From Neurospora tetraspora (taxonomy: Eukaryota; Ascomycota; Sordariomycetes; Sordariales; Sordariaceae): a stretch of DNA of 64,000 nt. Where the stretch lies: positions 4,621,001 through 4,685,000 of the forward strand of contig NW_026944385.1 of the NCBI RefSeq assembly GCF_033439725.1, in the 5' to 3' direction. Below the pieces are notes generated by a model. It did no database searches and was not told the origin of the DNA. It saw only the letters and a list, made by a program, of their open reading frames with translations. A program made the position numbers and the translations under genes. Below, piece by piece: positions 33,567 through 42,716 of this stretch. How positions within the stretch are numbered: position 1 is the stretch's first letter; each line of letters begins with the position of its first letter.

Positions 33567-33636
33567 ACGGAATTGGGAATGCTGTCTCGAAGAGTGAGCC
33601 AATATCAATACTACTTCTTGTTCAGGATCTCAACAA

Positions 33637-33708
33637 GGTCCGCTGGCTCAATGGCAGAGCGTCTGACTACGAATCAGGAGGTTCCAGGTTCGACCCCTGG
33701 GTGGATCG
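33637..33708 (+). tRNA. tRNA-Arg (ACG)
   Basis: The 72-base cloverleaf has acceptor GGTCCGC/GTGGATC (two G-U pairs) with discriminator G. The D arm is GCTC-AATGGCA-GAGC. The anticodon stem is TCTGA/TCAGG around loop CTACGAA, giving anticodon ACG. The T arm is CCAGG-TTCGACC-CCTGG. There is no intron and no immediate T run; the first good T tract is about 23 bases downstream. It lies 70 bases after the stop codon of the M4 peptidase gene, so it probably sits in or near that gene's 3' untranslated region. Confidence 0.93.
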
Positions 33709-34043
33709 AGATAATCATTTCGATGTTTGTTTTTTGCTGAATTTTTTTTCCGATTTTGGTGGCAAGTGTGGATATCCTCGGCCCCCAAACCCCTGGAGGT
33801 GTGTTTTGCTCTGTGTCAGGGTTAGGGTCGAAAATTGTTAGTGCAATCACCGTCACCACTGTACTGCAACACGCCATTGCACGACTGCCACTGTGGTAGT
33901 CGCGATAGCGTCAAACAAACCCCGCAGCAACAACAGTCGGTCGTCAAACTCATCCACGACACTCCTCTTTATCCGCCTGCGCGACCATCCGGATCCATCA
34001 TTTCTGCTTGGAATCGAGATAAAAGTGCATTACGATCATCAAA
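33709..34043. other. Short intergenic region before the amidase gene
   Basis: No gene is supported. It contains a T-rich tract (33727-33750) that may terminate tRNA-Arg transcription, and the promoter of the amidase gene. Confidence 0.4.
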
Positions 34044-35220
34044 ATGGCTCTTGTCGTATGTTTTTTTTGTCTCCTGCAACTTCTGTTTGACACGATGGTC
34101 ACGTCGATAACATCCCAATAACGATATGTTGCTGACATGATAACAAATCCAGGCGGTTGGCCAGTTGACGTCAACGGCCAGCATGGCCAACAACCTCCGC
34201 CAATGCCAAATTCTTGTCAAGAAAGCAGTCAATGCTGGTGCAAAGGTCAGTCATCTTTTGTCTGATAAAGATGAGTGCATGGGTGCATATCCTGACCACA
34301 CCAGCATCGCTAGGCCCTCTTCCTCCCCGAAGCAACAGACTACATCTCCTCATCAGCCGAAGAAAGCCTAAGCCTAGTCAAGCCCGTGCACGAAAGTGAG
34401 TTTGTCCTAGGTCTCCAAGAGGAAGCCCGCCGTGAAAAGCTGCCGATCCACGTCGGCGTCCATGAACCCAGCCAGACCTCTCAGCGCGTCAAGAACACAG
34501 TCCTCTGGATCAACGAGCAGGGCGAGATTGCGCACCGGTACCAGAAGATCCACCTCTTTGACGTGGACATCAAGGGCGGGCCAGTCATCAAGGAAAGCCA
34601 GAGCGTAGAGCCCGGGATGAAGATTGAGCCGCCGTTTGAGACGTCCTTTGGCAAGGTGGCGTCGACTATATGCTTTGATGTCAGTTCTCTCATCCCCTCT
34701 CCTACCTCTCACTTCTCAACTTCACTATGTAAGTTCACGGCATGTGGCTGACTGGACATACCTTACGACTTCAGCTACGTTTCCCGGAGATTGGCATCTC
34801 CCTCCGGCGGCAAGGAGCCGAGATCATTACTTACCCTTCTGCTTTCACTGTTCCCACTGGCCAGGCACACTGGGAGATTCTTCTGAGGGCTCGGGCGATT
34901 GAGACGCAGTCGTATGTCATTGCTGCGGCACAGGTTGGCAGACATAACGAGAAGCGGGTCAGCTATGGCCATAGCATGATCATTGATCCTTGGGGGAGGA
35001 TTGTGGCTAGCGTGGGAGATAAGGAGGATGAGCCTGACATTGCGACGGCTACTATTGATCTTGATCTGGTGAAGAAGGTTAGGGCAGAGGTGCCGCTGAG
35101 GAGGAGGACGTAAGTGTTCTGTCCACTCCCCGTTTCTGATGTTTCATCAACAAGAAGAAGGAAGGAGGTTTGAGAGGATGCTGACTGACTCTTGGCAGGG
35201 ATGTGTACCCGGAAGTGTAG
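34044..35220 (+). CDS. Nit1/Nit2-type nitrilase-superfamily amidase, five exons
   Basis: The gene is read as join(34044..34055, 34153..34245, 34314..34679, 34775..35109, 35199..35220), 275 residues. The first exon codes only MALV and the last only the end DVYPEV. The carbon-nitrogen hydrolase triad is visible as Glu41 (FLPEATDYIS), Lys113 (YQKIHLFDVD) and Cys155 (STICFDLRFPE, built across an intron). The HLFDVDI segment and overall size match the Nit1/Nit2 group, whose yeast and mammalian members hydrolyse deaminated glutathione, a metabolite-repair role; the substrate here is inferred. All four introns have GT-AG ends and restore frame. Enzymes of this group are cytosolic and mitochondrial; no targeting signal is obvious here. 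Confidence 0.92.
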
Positions 35221-36694
35221 CCGAAGGGCTAGCTGGACATAGCGTGGGTTTGCCTTGGCCCTGGGGGGACCTCATGGTTGTGTCACACTCCGGTCACTCA
35301 TAACTCAGAATCCGGATGGTGAGTCTTTCAACCCGATTCGTTCGTAATCCAATGAAAGGGGTAGTTCGGTGCCGGCGGGATGTGTTTTTTGTCTTCCCCG
35401 GAAGGCTAGAAGGCATATTTAGGGATACAGTGACGCAATAGCTTGGAACCCCGGGCCAGGCCTCCCTCTTCGCCCCCCTTATTCGGCCACGAACGGTCAC
35501 CCCAGGATCCGGTCAATGTGAACCCTTTGAGTCAATCACCACCTACAACACAGTGGAAGCATCACTGATGGCAAGTCAATGGGCAAGAGGATGTCCCAAA
35601 TTTCGAAAGCGGTGACGTTCACCAACATCAGCCTCAGCAATATCCGGGTGTTGGAATCCGCAAACCGACCCAAGATTTCGGACGGTACTGAGGTTCCACA
35701 ACATCTTTTCATCTCAACTTTTCCCAAACATCGAATCCGCCTTCATATTATACTGCCCTCTCCCTCTCCCAGAATCTTCAATCCCATCTCGCACTGCATC
35801 GCACTCTTGACCTGTCACCACGTGCGATCCTGGGATTCTCTTGCATGATCTTGAAGGGCAATCAGAAAAAAATGGGGCTAGTGCACGCAGATGTTGGACA
35901 ACAATACCAAGGGCTCGGAAGCAAACAATGCTAATACGCCCCTGGCCTCATTCCCAAGCTTCAATTGAATTATCCTGGTACTAAACCCCCCGTTTACCCT
36001 GCAATGGGATTTCCCAACACAATAAGACCAATTTGGGTGTTCTTTATATTATCAACACCTCACATCCCACGACCCGTGCTATTATCCCCCCCACTTGCAC
36101 TCACTCACTTCCGCCAAACAATATGATGTACCGGTCCTCTTGTTGCCTTCAACCGTCGGTCATGATAGAGAATAGGAACACTTTGATCGCGGGAAGATGG
36201 GCCATCGTCCTCCTCCTTCTTCTGTTGTAGAAGGTACCGCGACTACAATTGCAACAACTCGAAGAAATTGACTCCTCCAAACCCAGTCCAATACATCGCC
36301 AGGAGCCTGTCTTACTGAACTTTTCTTTTCTCATCAACGAAACTAATCAACTCTAATCCTTCGACCTCTGTCACTTTGCATTTACGGCTGTGAAGGATCG
36401 TCACTCATTTAACAACATCGTCGGCACTCACCTGGAGAATCAACACCTTCTTCTCTTTGGGCTTCTGGTCTTGGTCAACTTACCCCATACAAAGCTCGCT
36501 TCACTCGAGCACACCACCCAGGGCCTGTCTTGCTTTGGCCTGTACCGGTGTAGATACGGTATGTGCAAAACAAAACCAATGAAGAAGGATCACCATCCAA
36601 GCCCAGTACTAACCTCCTCCCAGCCTTGAACCCGTTCTACACAAAACACACAGCAACCACTCACCGCCCCCGTGGGCACCCATCAACAAACACC
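35221..36694. other. Long upstream region of the pheromone receptor
   Basis: No gene is supported. The region probably includes a long 5' leader: an in-frame ATG at 36563 and an overlapping short frame at 36390-36629 lie upstream of the chosen start and could act as upstream open frames controlling translation. No TATA box or known mating-regulator site was identified with confidence. Confidence 0.4.
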
Positions 36695-38407
36695 ATGGCC
36701 TCCCTCCCCGCCGACGACATCTACAGCGGCATCAGCCAATCCCTCAACTCCACCCACGCCACCCTCGTCCTCCCCATCCCCACCCCCGACCGCGACCACC
36801 TCGAGAACCAACTCCTCTTTTTGTTTGACAACTACGGCCAACTCCTCAACGTAACCACCGCCGACATCGACCAGCTCAACGGCATGCTGATTTCCTCGGC
36901 AATCAACTACGCCACCCAGATCGGCGCCACCTTCATCATGCTAGCCATCATGCTGCTCATGACCCCCCGGCGCCGCTTCAAACGGCTGCCCACCATCATC
37001 AGCCTGCTGGCGCTCTTGCTCAACCTGATCCGCGTTGTTTTGCTTGCGCTTTTCTATCCCAGCCACTGGACCGATTTCTATGTTCTGTACTCAGGCGACT
37101 GGCAGTTCGTTCCCGCAAGCGACATGCAAATCAGCGTAGCGGCCACGGTGCTCAGCATCCCCGTGACTGCACTCCTCTTGTCGGCGCTGATGGTGCAAGC
37201 ATGGAGCATGATGCAACTCTGGACTCCCCTCTGGCGGGCCCTCGTCGTTTTGGTCTCTGGTCTTTTGTCTCTGGCAACCGTCGCTATGTCCTTCGTCAAC
37301 TGCATCTTCCAGGCCAAAAACATCCTCTACGCGGACCCGTTCCCCGATAGGTGGGTGCGGAAGCTGTACCTCGCGCTGACGACGGGGTCTATTTCGTGGT
37401 TCACTTTTCTGTTCATGATCAGGTTGGTCATGCACATGTGGACGAACAGGAGTATCTTGCCGTCGATGAAGGGGTTGAAGGCTATGGACGTGTTGATCAT
37501 CACCAACTCTATCCTGATGCTGATCCCCGTCTTGTTTGCCGGGCTGGAGTTCCTCGATTCAGCGAGCGGGTTCGAGAGCGGTTCGCTCACCCAGACTTCT
37601 GTTGTTATCGTCTTACCGCTAGGCACGCTCGTCGCGCAACGGATTGCTACGAGGGGATACATGCCTGACTCTTTAGAGGGTTCAGGACCTAACAGCATGC
37701 CGCTCAGCGATTTGAGTCTTACGGGCGGCGGCGGCGGCGGCGGCGGCGGTGGTCACAAAGACAAAGGAAACGGAGGCGGCAATGGCATCATCCCTCCCAC
37801 CAACACAGCCAACTTCTCCTCCATCGCCAGCGGCGTCAGCTGTGGCATTGGCATTGGCAGCTTGCCCAAGTCCAAGCGCATGACGTCCAGCTCGGCGTCC
37901 TCCAGCCAACGACCTCTCCTCACGACGACTTGCTCAACCATCTCCTCCACCAACAACGACTCCTCGGGCTTTCCTAGCCCTAGCATCCACAACACCACGC
38001 AGTACCAGTACGCGATGAACATGAATATGAACATGCCCAACTTCCCTCCCGTTCCCTACCCCGGGTACAACAGTCGTAACACGGGCGTTACTTCGCACAT
38101 TGCCAGCGACGGACACCGAGCCATGAACAGACATCCGAGCGTCGACCACTTTGATCGCGAACTGGCGAGGATAGATGACGAAGACGATATGGATAACAAC
38201 GATGGTTACCCCTTTGCGTCATCGGAAAAGGGAGTCATGGATGATGATGTGGAGAATCAGAGGGGGAGAACTATGCCCCCGCCGCATGGGGGAGTGAGAG
38301 TTGAAAGGACTATTGAGACTAGAAGTGAGAAGAGGATGCCGTCGCCGATTCCGAATCCGCACTTGAATCCGTTGGGGGTACACACGAAGCCGAGGTCTTT
38401 TGAGTAG
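36695..38407 (+). CDS. pre-2: Alpha-factor-type pheromone receptor (Ste2 family GPCR)
   Basis: This 570-residue protein has seven hydrophobic segments in its first 320 residues (about 64-88, 94-118, 147-173, 178-205, 223-248, 264-288 and 302-320). The seventh contains VIVLPLGTLVAQ, the conserved Pro-containing motif of Ste2-type receptors. The N-terminus carries Asn-x-Ser/Thr sites (NST, NVT) and is expected outside the cell. The receptor should bind the peptide pheromone of the opposite mating type and signal through a G protein in mating attraction. The C-terminal tail (about 250 residues) is Ser/Thr-rich, with a run of about ten Gly near residue 350 from a GGC repeat, and is likely cytoplasmic and regulatory. 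The start at 36695 is preferred because upstream in-frame residues do not resemble receptor sequence. The symbol follows Neurospora use and assumes orthology. Confidence 0.9.
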   Translation: MASLPADDIYSGISQSLNSTHATLVLPIPTPDRDHLENQLLFLFDNYGQLLNVTTADIDQLNGMLISSAINYATQIGATFIMLAIMLLMTPRRRFKRLPTIISLLALLLNLIRVVLLALFYPSHWTDFYVLYSGDWQFVPASDMQISVAATVLSIPVTALLLSALMVQAWSMMQLWTPLWRALVVLVSGLLSLATVAMSFVNCIFQAKNILYADPFPDRWVRKLYLALTTGSISWFTFLFMIRLVMHMWTNRSILPSMKGLKAMDVLIITNSILMLIPVLFAGLEFLDSASGFESGSLTQTSVVIVLPLGTLVAQRIATRGYMPDSLEGSGPNSMPLSDLSLTGGGGGGGGGGHKDKGNGGGNGIIPPTNTANFSSIASGVSCGIGIGSLPKSKRMTSSSASSSQRPLLTTTCSTISSTNNDSSGFPSPSIHNTTQYQYAMNMNMNMPNFPPVPYPGYNSRNTGVTSHIASDGHRAMNRHPSVDHFDRELARIDDEDDMDNNDGYPFASSEKGVMDDDVENQRGRTMPPPHGGVRVERTIETRSEKRMPSPIPNPHLNPLGVHTKPRSFE

Positions 38408-38916
38408 GGCTGGGATCCGGCGGTGCTCATGTCGATGGTGATTGGTGGTGCTGGTGAGTCTGGTGAGAGAGTGGATGGGGGAGATGAGGAGAAGGGGGAA
38501 GAGAAGAAGGAGACGGAGGTGGTAATGAAGTTTTGAGGTCGAGGTACTGAATGAGAAAAGAGAGATGATTAACAGTGGAGGTGATACCCTAATATGCAGT
38601 GAGCCCTCGGAGATGTGAGATTCTTTTGGTTGTATTATTAAACAGGGGAGACGACGAGGCGTGGGTGTACATACGTGATTCTTACCTTCCCTAAGGGGGT
38701 TTTCTGGTTTGGCTTGGTGGCATGGCTTGCAATACCCTTTCTTCGCAAAATGGAACAAAACTCGATGCTTTTCGACACCAATGCTTCATTGTTTCGTTGT
38801 CTTTTTAACAGATTTGGCTTGATCCCGCGCTTCGCTCAGTATAACGTGATAAGTTAGCACCGTTCATATCCAATCTTCAGTTTCCCTGCGGTGAATGATT
38901 CGTACGTTTTCTGCCT
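38408..38916. other. Convergent intergenic region
   Basis: This region lies between the stop codons of the pheromone receptor (plus) and the HET protein (minus). No gene or repeat was recognised. Confidence 0.4.
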
Positions 38917-41007
38917 TTACCACCACGTGCGCAAGCACAACTCTATGCCATCGGGCAGTTTGCAGACAACATGTGCCTCCTTCCACCATTCGCATTCTTC
39001 ACTTTCCCTGGACTCGAACTTTAGCTTCGGGCCTGCCAGCTCAGGTTTATGGGCAATTGTCATTAGAGTTTGCAAGGTGATGACCTTGTCGGGCCCCAGC
39101 TTTCTCACTCGGCAGGAAAGATCGGAAGACACAACCAGAAGCATTCTTGTCTGATTCGGGCTTTCAGCGTAAGCGGGAAAGGGGTCAAAGTTCAAGACAA
39201 CAGCCGCAATGGTGGTGTCTGGAGTGTATTGTACTTTGTTATGAATATTTTCGTCCCAGGGATGGCCTGTGGCTGGCAACACGCGAAACCGGGGAAGAGG
39301 TCGAGTCAGGTGACACCACCACCAATTTTCCTCCAACGTATGGAAAGGTGCACAAGGAACTCTTGGTAACGGACAGCTATGGCGAAGAAGGGTGAAGTAC
39401 ATGCTACACAGTGGCTGAGGGGGGTACATCAGCTCTAGGCGAAGGGTGCCTCCGCCCCTCTTAGTTGCCAACGGATGTCCAAAGTCGAATATCAAGGACC
39501 TTTCCAGATAGCCAACAGAATCCCATAATCGGCGGTAGCGGTCCTCAGGGCGGATGCAGATGTTCATCTTCTCCGCTTTCTCGGCAAAGGAAACAGGAAC
39601 TTTGCAGGGAAGACAGAAGGGGCTTTGAACATACTCATCATCATGGTCCTTTGAGGCGGCGTCAATGACGGACGAGCGGATCAAAGGAAGGGCCACTAGG
39701 CTGGGCTGTTTTGTCCTGACCTTGGTACTGCAGGCCAGGAGACCGTACACGATATGCGGATGTAACTCGTCTCTGACAATAGGCAGAGTGATGTCTAGCC
39801 CACGCTGGCTCAATGCAAAAGTTGGTCTCTGGTGTCCTGGTATCCCGCAAGGCTCGAGGTTGCCAGCGAATTTGAAGTCCTTTGGGGATGTCGCAAACAG
39901 GGACCTTGGGCGACCGCCAGCATCATGGCCGTTGAGATCTCTACAAAGTCGGCGTTGACGCAGTACTCGGCCGTTGAGATCTCTACAAAATTGGTCTTGA
40001 AGCAGTACTCCGCCTTGAGGGCCAGAGGTAACACCTGCATAAGCACATGCTGGAAGGTGAGAGCCGAGACGGAGTGGTTCGGATGGAAGCCCCAGGTTAA
40101 AGTCGAGTCTGTCGGGTAAGGGCCCAGGATTTTCCTGACGGTGCTGGTCACAACGGCAACAACGACACCAGAAGGGGATCTCAGAGACGGGGGCTCCAAG
40201 AAGCGGCTCATTGTAACCCCAGGCCAGCAGAGTGCAGTCATCGGTAGACTTCATGATCTCTTGTTGTAGCCGAGCAAACGCCTTTCTTCCTTCGCCGTAC
40301 AGCATTGGCATATGGATATCGAACAAGCCGAGCAAGCAGTACGCCTCATCCTCGACTCTCGTTGTCTGCCTCCCGGCGGCCCATGACATCTTGGTTGCAA
40401 CGCTGGTGTCTCGAAGGACGGCTTCGAGGTCCCAAGTTTTGCAAGGATCCAGCTCGATGCCGAGAAGAAACTTGACATGGATACCAGTAGCTTTGGAGAT
40501 GTGGCTCGCCCACTCGGAGCGTGAGCCCAGTTCCCTCCAGTTGACATCGAAGAAGAGCAACCTTTCGGGCGCCAGGAGCTCCTGTAGGGTCCAACCTCGG
40601 GTGAACCAGCGGCAAAAGAATGTGGCGTAGGTCTGTAGCTCTTCGTTGAAGTCAAAGTGTGACTTGTCCACATCAGACAGGAGGGCTAAACACACACTCG
40701 AGTTGCGGTACCATCGGAACATGGAGTTGATGGCTTCTTGCAGCTCTGCGCTGTTGGTCTTGTCGATGCAGCAGCTGTCAATCCAGATGTAGAGATAGCC
40801 TTTTGCCATAGAACATGCGTCTTTGATTTTCTTCCAAGATTTGTTTGGAGGATTGCTGCTTTGTAGGATTTTCCTCGCATTCGGCTGTTGCATATCCTGA
40901 AGGGTGACTTCATTGCCGTCCCATGTGTGGGATAGAATGGCGTATGTTGGGACTGCATCTTCGGGGAATTCGTGAAAAGTGAAGTCTTTGGTGGAAAGCA
41001 GACGCAT
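38917..41007 (-). CDS. HET-domain (heterokaryon incompatibility) protein
   Basis: This 696-residue protein begins with a classic HET domain: YAILSHTWDGNEVTLQDM near residue 21, the KIKDACSMAKGYLYIWIDSCCIDK segment split over residues 60-83, then SSVCLALLSDV and FCRWFTRGWTLQELLAPE. Next is the conserved region ending in EDEAYCLLGLFDIHMPMLYGE. HET proteins trigger cell death when incompatible fungal cells fuse. No NACHT, ankyrin or WD repeats follow; the C-terminal 400 residues are unclassified. A 14-residue tandem duplication (CRDLNG twice) lies at 39928-40011. The frame is open throughout, with its start at 41007. A 7-base microsatellite lies about 95 bases upstream of the start. Confidence 0.92.
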   Translation of the reverse strand: MRLLSTKDFTFHEFPEDAVPTYAILSHTWDGNEVTLQDMQQPNARKILQSSNPPNKSWKKIKDACSMAKGYLYIWIDSCCIDKTNSAELQEAINSMFRWYRNSSVCLALLSDVDKSHFDFNEELQTYATFFCRWFTRGWTLQELLAPERLLFFDVNWRELGSRSEWASHISKATGIHVKFLLGIELDPCKTWDLEAVLRDTSVATKMSWAAGRQTTRVEDEAYCLLGLFDIHMPMLYGEGRKAFARLQQEIMKSTDDCTLLAWGYNEPLLGAPVSEIPFWCRCCRCDQHRQENPGPLPDRLDFNLGLPSEPLRLGSHLPACAYAGVTSGPQGGVLLQDQFCRDLNGRVLRQRRLCRDLNGHDAGGRPRSLFATSPKDFKFAGNLEPCGIPGHQRPTFALSQRGLDITLPIVRDELHPHIVYGLLACSTKVRTKQPSLVALPLIRSSVIDAASKDHDDEYVQSPFCLPCKVPVSFAEKAEKMNICIRPEDRYRRLWDSVGYLERSLIFDFGHPLATKRGGGTLRLELMYPPQPLCSMYFTLLRHSCPLPRVPCAPFHTLEENWWWCHLTRPLPRFRVLPATGHPWDENIHNKVQYTPDTTIAAVVLNFDPFPAYAESPNQTRMLLVVSSDLSCRVRKLGPDKVITLQTLMTIAHKPELAGPKLKFESRESEECEWWKEAHVVCKLPDGIELCLRTWW
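39928..40011 (-). repeat. Two 42-base direct repeats inside the HET gene
   Basis: The 42-base units at 39928-39969 and 39970-40011 share GCCGTTGAGATCTCTACAAA and CAGTACTC blocks and differ at a few sites between. They encode two 14-residue units (VLLQDQFCRDLNGR and VLRQRRLCRDLNGH), keeping the frame. Confidence 0.85.
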
Positions 41008-41448
41008 GATGTACGGGTATTATAAACAGGAGGTAGCAGAAAGAAAATGCAATGCGAAGGACGATGTTCGCAAGACGGCGCATGCCACGAGACGTGGTTG
41101 AGTGAAGAGTGAAGAGTGAAGAGTGAAGAGTGAAGAGTGAAGAGTGAAGACAGGACTGAAGAGGATTTGTGATGCGGGGTGCATTTTCAGTGCATTGCTC
41201 TTGCCGCATTAAGGTGTCGGATATCGGGACAACTCTGCCTGCCGTAAAACCAACTGTCAGCAGCCCTCACCAGCTGCAGTCAGCAATATTTGGCACTCGG
41301 TTCGGCACGACAAGAAGCCGGAAAGAATCCAGGAACAGTTCGTTACGGAGTCGTTACACAAGCCAAGCCCTTATCGCTCATCAATTCTCTCCGGACTGTC
41401 AAGATCTCGACAACCCCCTCATCTACTCCGTATCTTATACCCATAATC
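41008..41448. other. HET gene promoter region and tail of tyrosinase gene
   Basis: This stretch contains the promoter side of the minus-strand HET gene, the 7-base microsatellite at 41100-41148, and downstream sequence of the minus-strand tyrosinase gene. No further gene is supported. Confidence 0.4.
41100..41148 (+). repeat. Heptanucleotide microsatellite (GAGTGAA)7
   Basis: Seven perfect copies of GAGTGAA lie in tandem about 95 bases upstream of the HET-protein start codon, so they are within its promoter or 5' leader. A perfect array implies recent or ongoing slippage. Confidence 0.95.
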
Positions 41449-42716
41449 TCACACATACACATAACAAAACGGCCCTTCCACCACACTCATCAACTCCCTC
41501 AACTTCCTCCTCGGCCCCGCCGCATACCCAAAATCCACCTCATCATCTAACGTCGTCTCCCCGCTCTCAGGAATATTCAAGAACGTCCTCGTCCCCGCAA
41601 CCGCCGTCGTCTCGCCATACACCCTCTTCTCCGCATCCACCATCTGCCACATCCACCACACCCGATCAATCATGGCATGGTGCAAATAAAACGCCGGATC
41701 GCCAGGTGACGTGCTCACATCGCGACCCGGGTCTCCTCCCAGCGAATAATGCCCACCGCCATGCACGCCGATGTCGCCTGTCCCGGGGATGCCCTGCATG
41801 ATCATCTGGAAGTTGTTAATCGTTTCTTGGGAGAGGAGATGTGCGATGGAGGAAGCGTTGGCGAAGCGCTGGTTGACAGCATCGGTTAGATCGCGGCGCA
41901 GACATCTTGGGTTCCAGGCGAATGGACCAGCCGGGTTCGATTCCTGCGGTCCGCCGCCGGGAACGTCGAGGGCGATGGGGCCAAGGTTGACGGTCATGTT
42001 GACAAAGGGACCTGAAGTAACACAGCCGCCGCCCGTGCCTGCGGGGAGGTACACAGGCGGCAGATCGCTTCCCTCAACGCCGAGGACGATGTCTCCTTGG
42101 TTAGGAATGTAGACGCCGTTGCCGGACATGGAGGTCGCGCTACCGTCGAAGATGGGGGAGGCGGAGAGAGCGGTCTCGGCGGTCTTGGCCCAGTCCCAGT
42201 AGGGTTGGGTACCGCGATACCCGCATTCTTCGCGCAGGGCTTGCTCGTACAGCGCGGTGAAGTAGCGGTGCAGGCCGAGGAAGTTGCCGGTGTAGTGGGC
42301 GGTTTGGGTCTGGTTGATGTGGGTGACGACGAAGTCATCGAAGCGGGACTTGGCGCCAGGGGCTAGTGACGAGGGATATCGGGAGGGTTTGGCCTGCAGA
42401 CATTGGACGGCTTGGATGTACTGAAGCCTCTCTGCTTTGGCGAGTGTTCCCCTGGACTGATGTTAGCGAAAGGACCCTCGGTGTTTGAGCTTGTAGGTGC
42501 TCTCGGGGCTTACCATTCTCTTCTGATCTTGATCTTGTCTGGTGTGCACTGGCTTCCCTTGGCCGCTTTGAGGGTCCTTTCGAGAGCCGAACGAGCAAGG
42601 ATGTCTAGCTCTGCTGTTGCTTTTACAATGACTGGGTCCCGAGAACTCGAGCTTGGGAGTCCCACGCACGTGCTAGCGGCCTGGAGAACCAGGAACAACA
42701 GGGTTGAGAACCTCAT
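41449..42716 (-). CDS. Secreted tyrosinase-like copper oxidase, two exons
   Basis: The gene is read as complement(join(41449..42451, 42514..42716)), 401 residues. A signal peptide covers about residues 1-19 (MRFSTLLFLVLQAASTCVG). The type-3 copper centre is visible. CuA has His112, His120 and His129 (from THINQTQTAHYTGNFLGLHRYF, split over 111-132), followed by QPYWDW. CuB has His298, His302 and His325/326 (GVHGGGHYS and DPAFYLHHAMIDRVWWMWQ). Such enzymes oxidise phenols to quinones. With about 400 residues and a signal peptide it belongs to the short secreted class, not to the longer intracellular tyrosinases that need C-terminal processing. The 62-base intron has GTAAGC, CTAAC and CCAG signals, and rejoins REW to GTLAKAER, a typical family junction. 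Confidence 0.9.
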
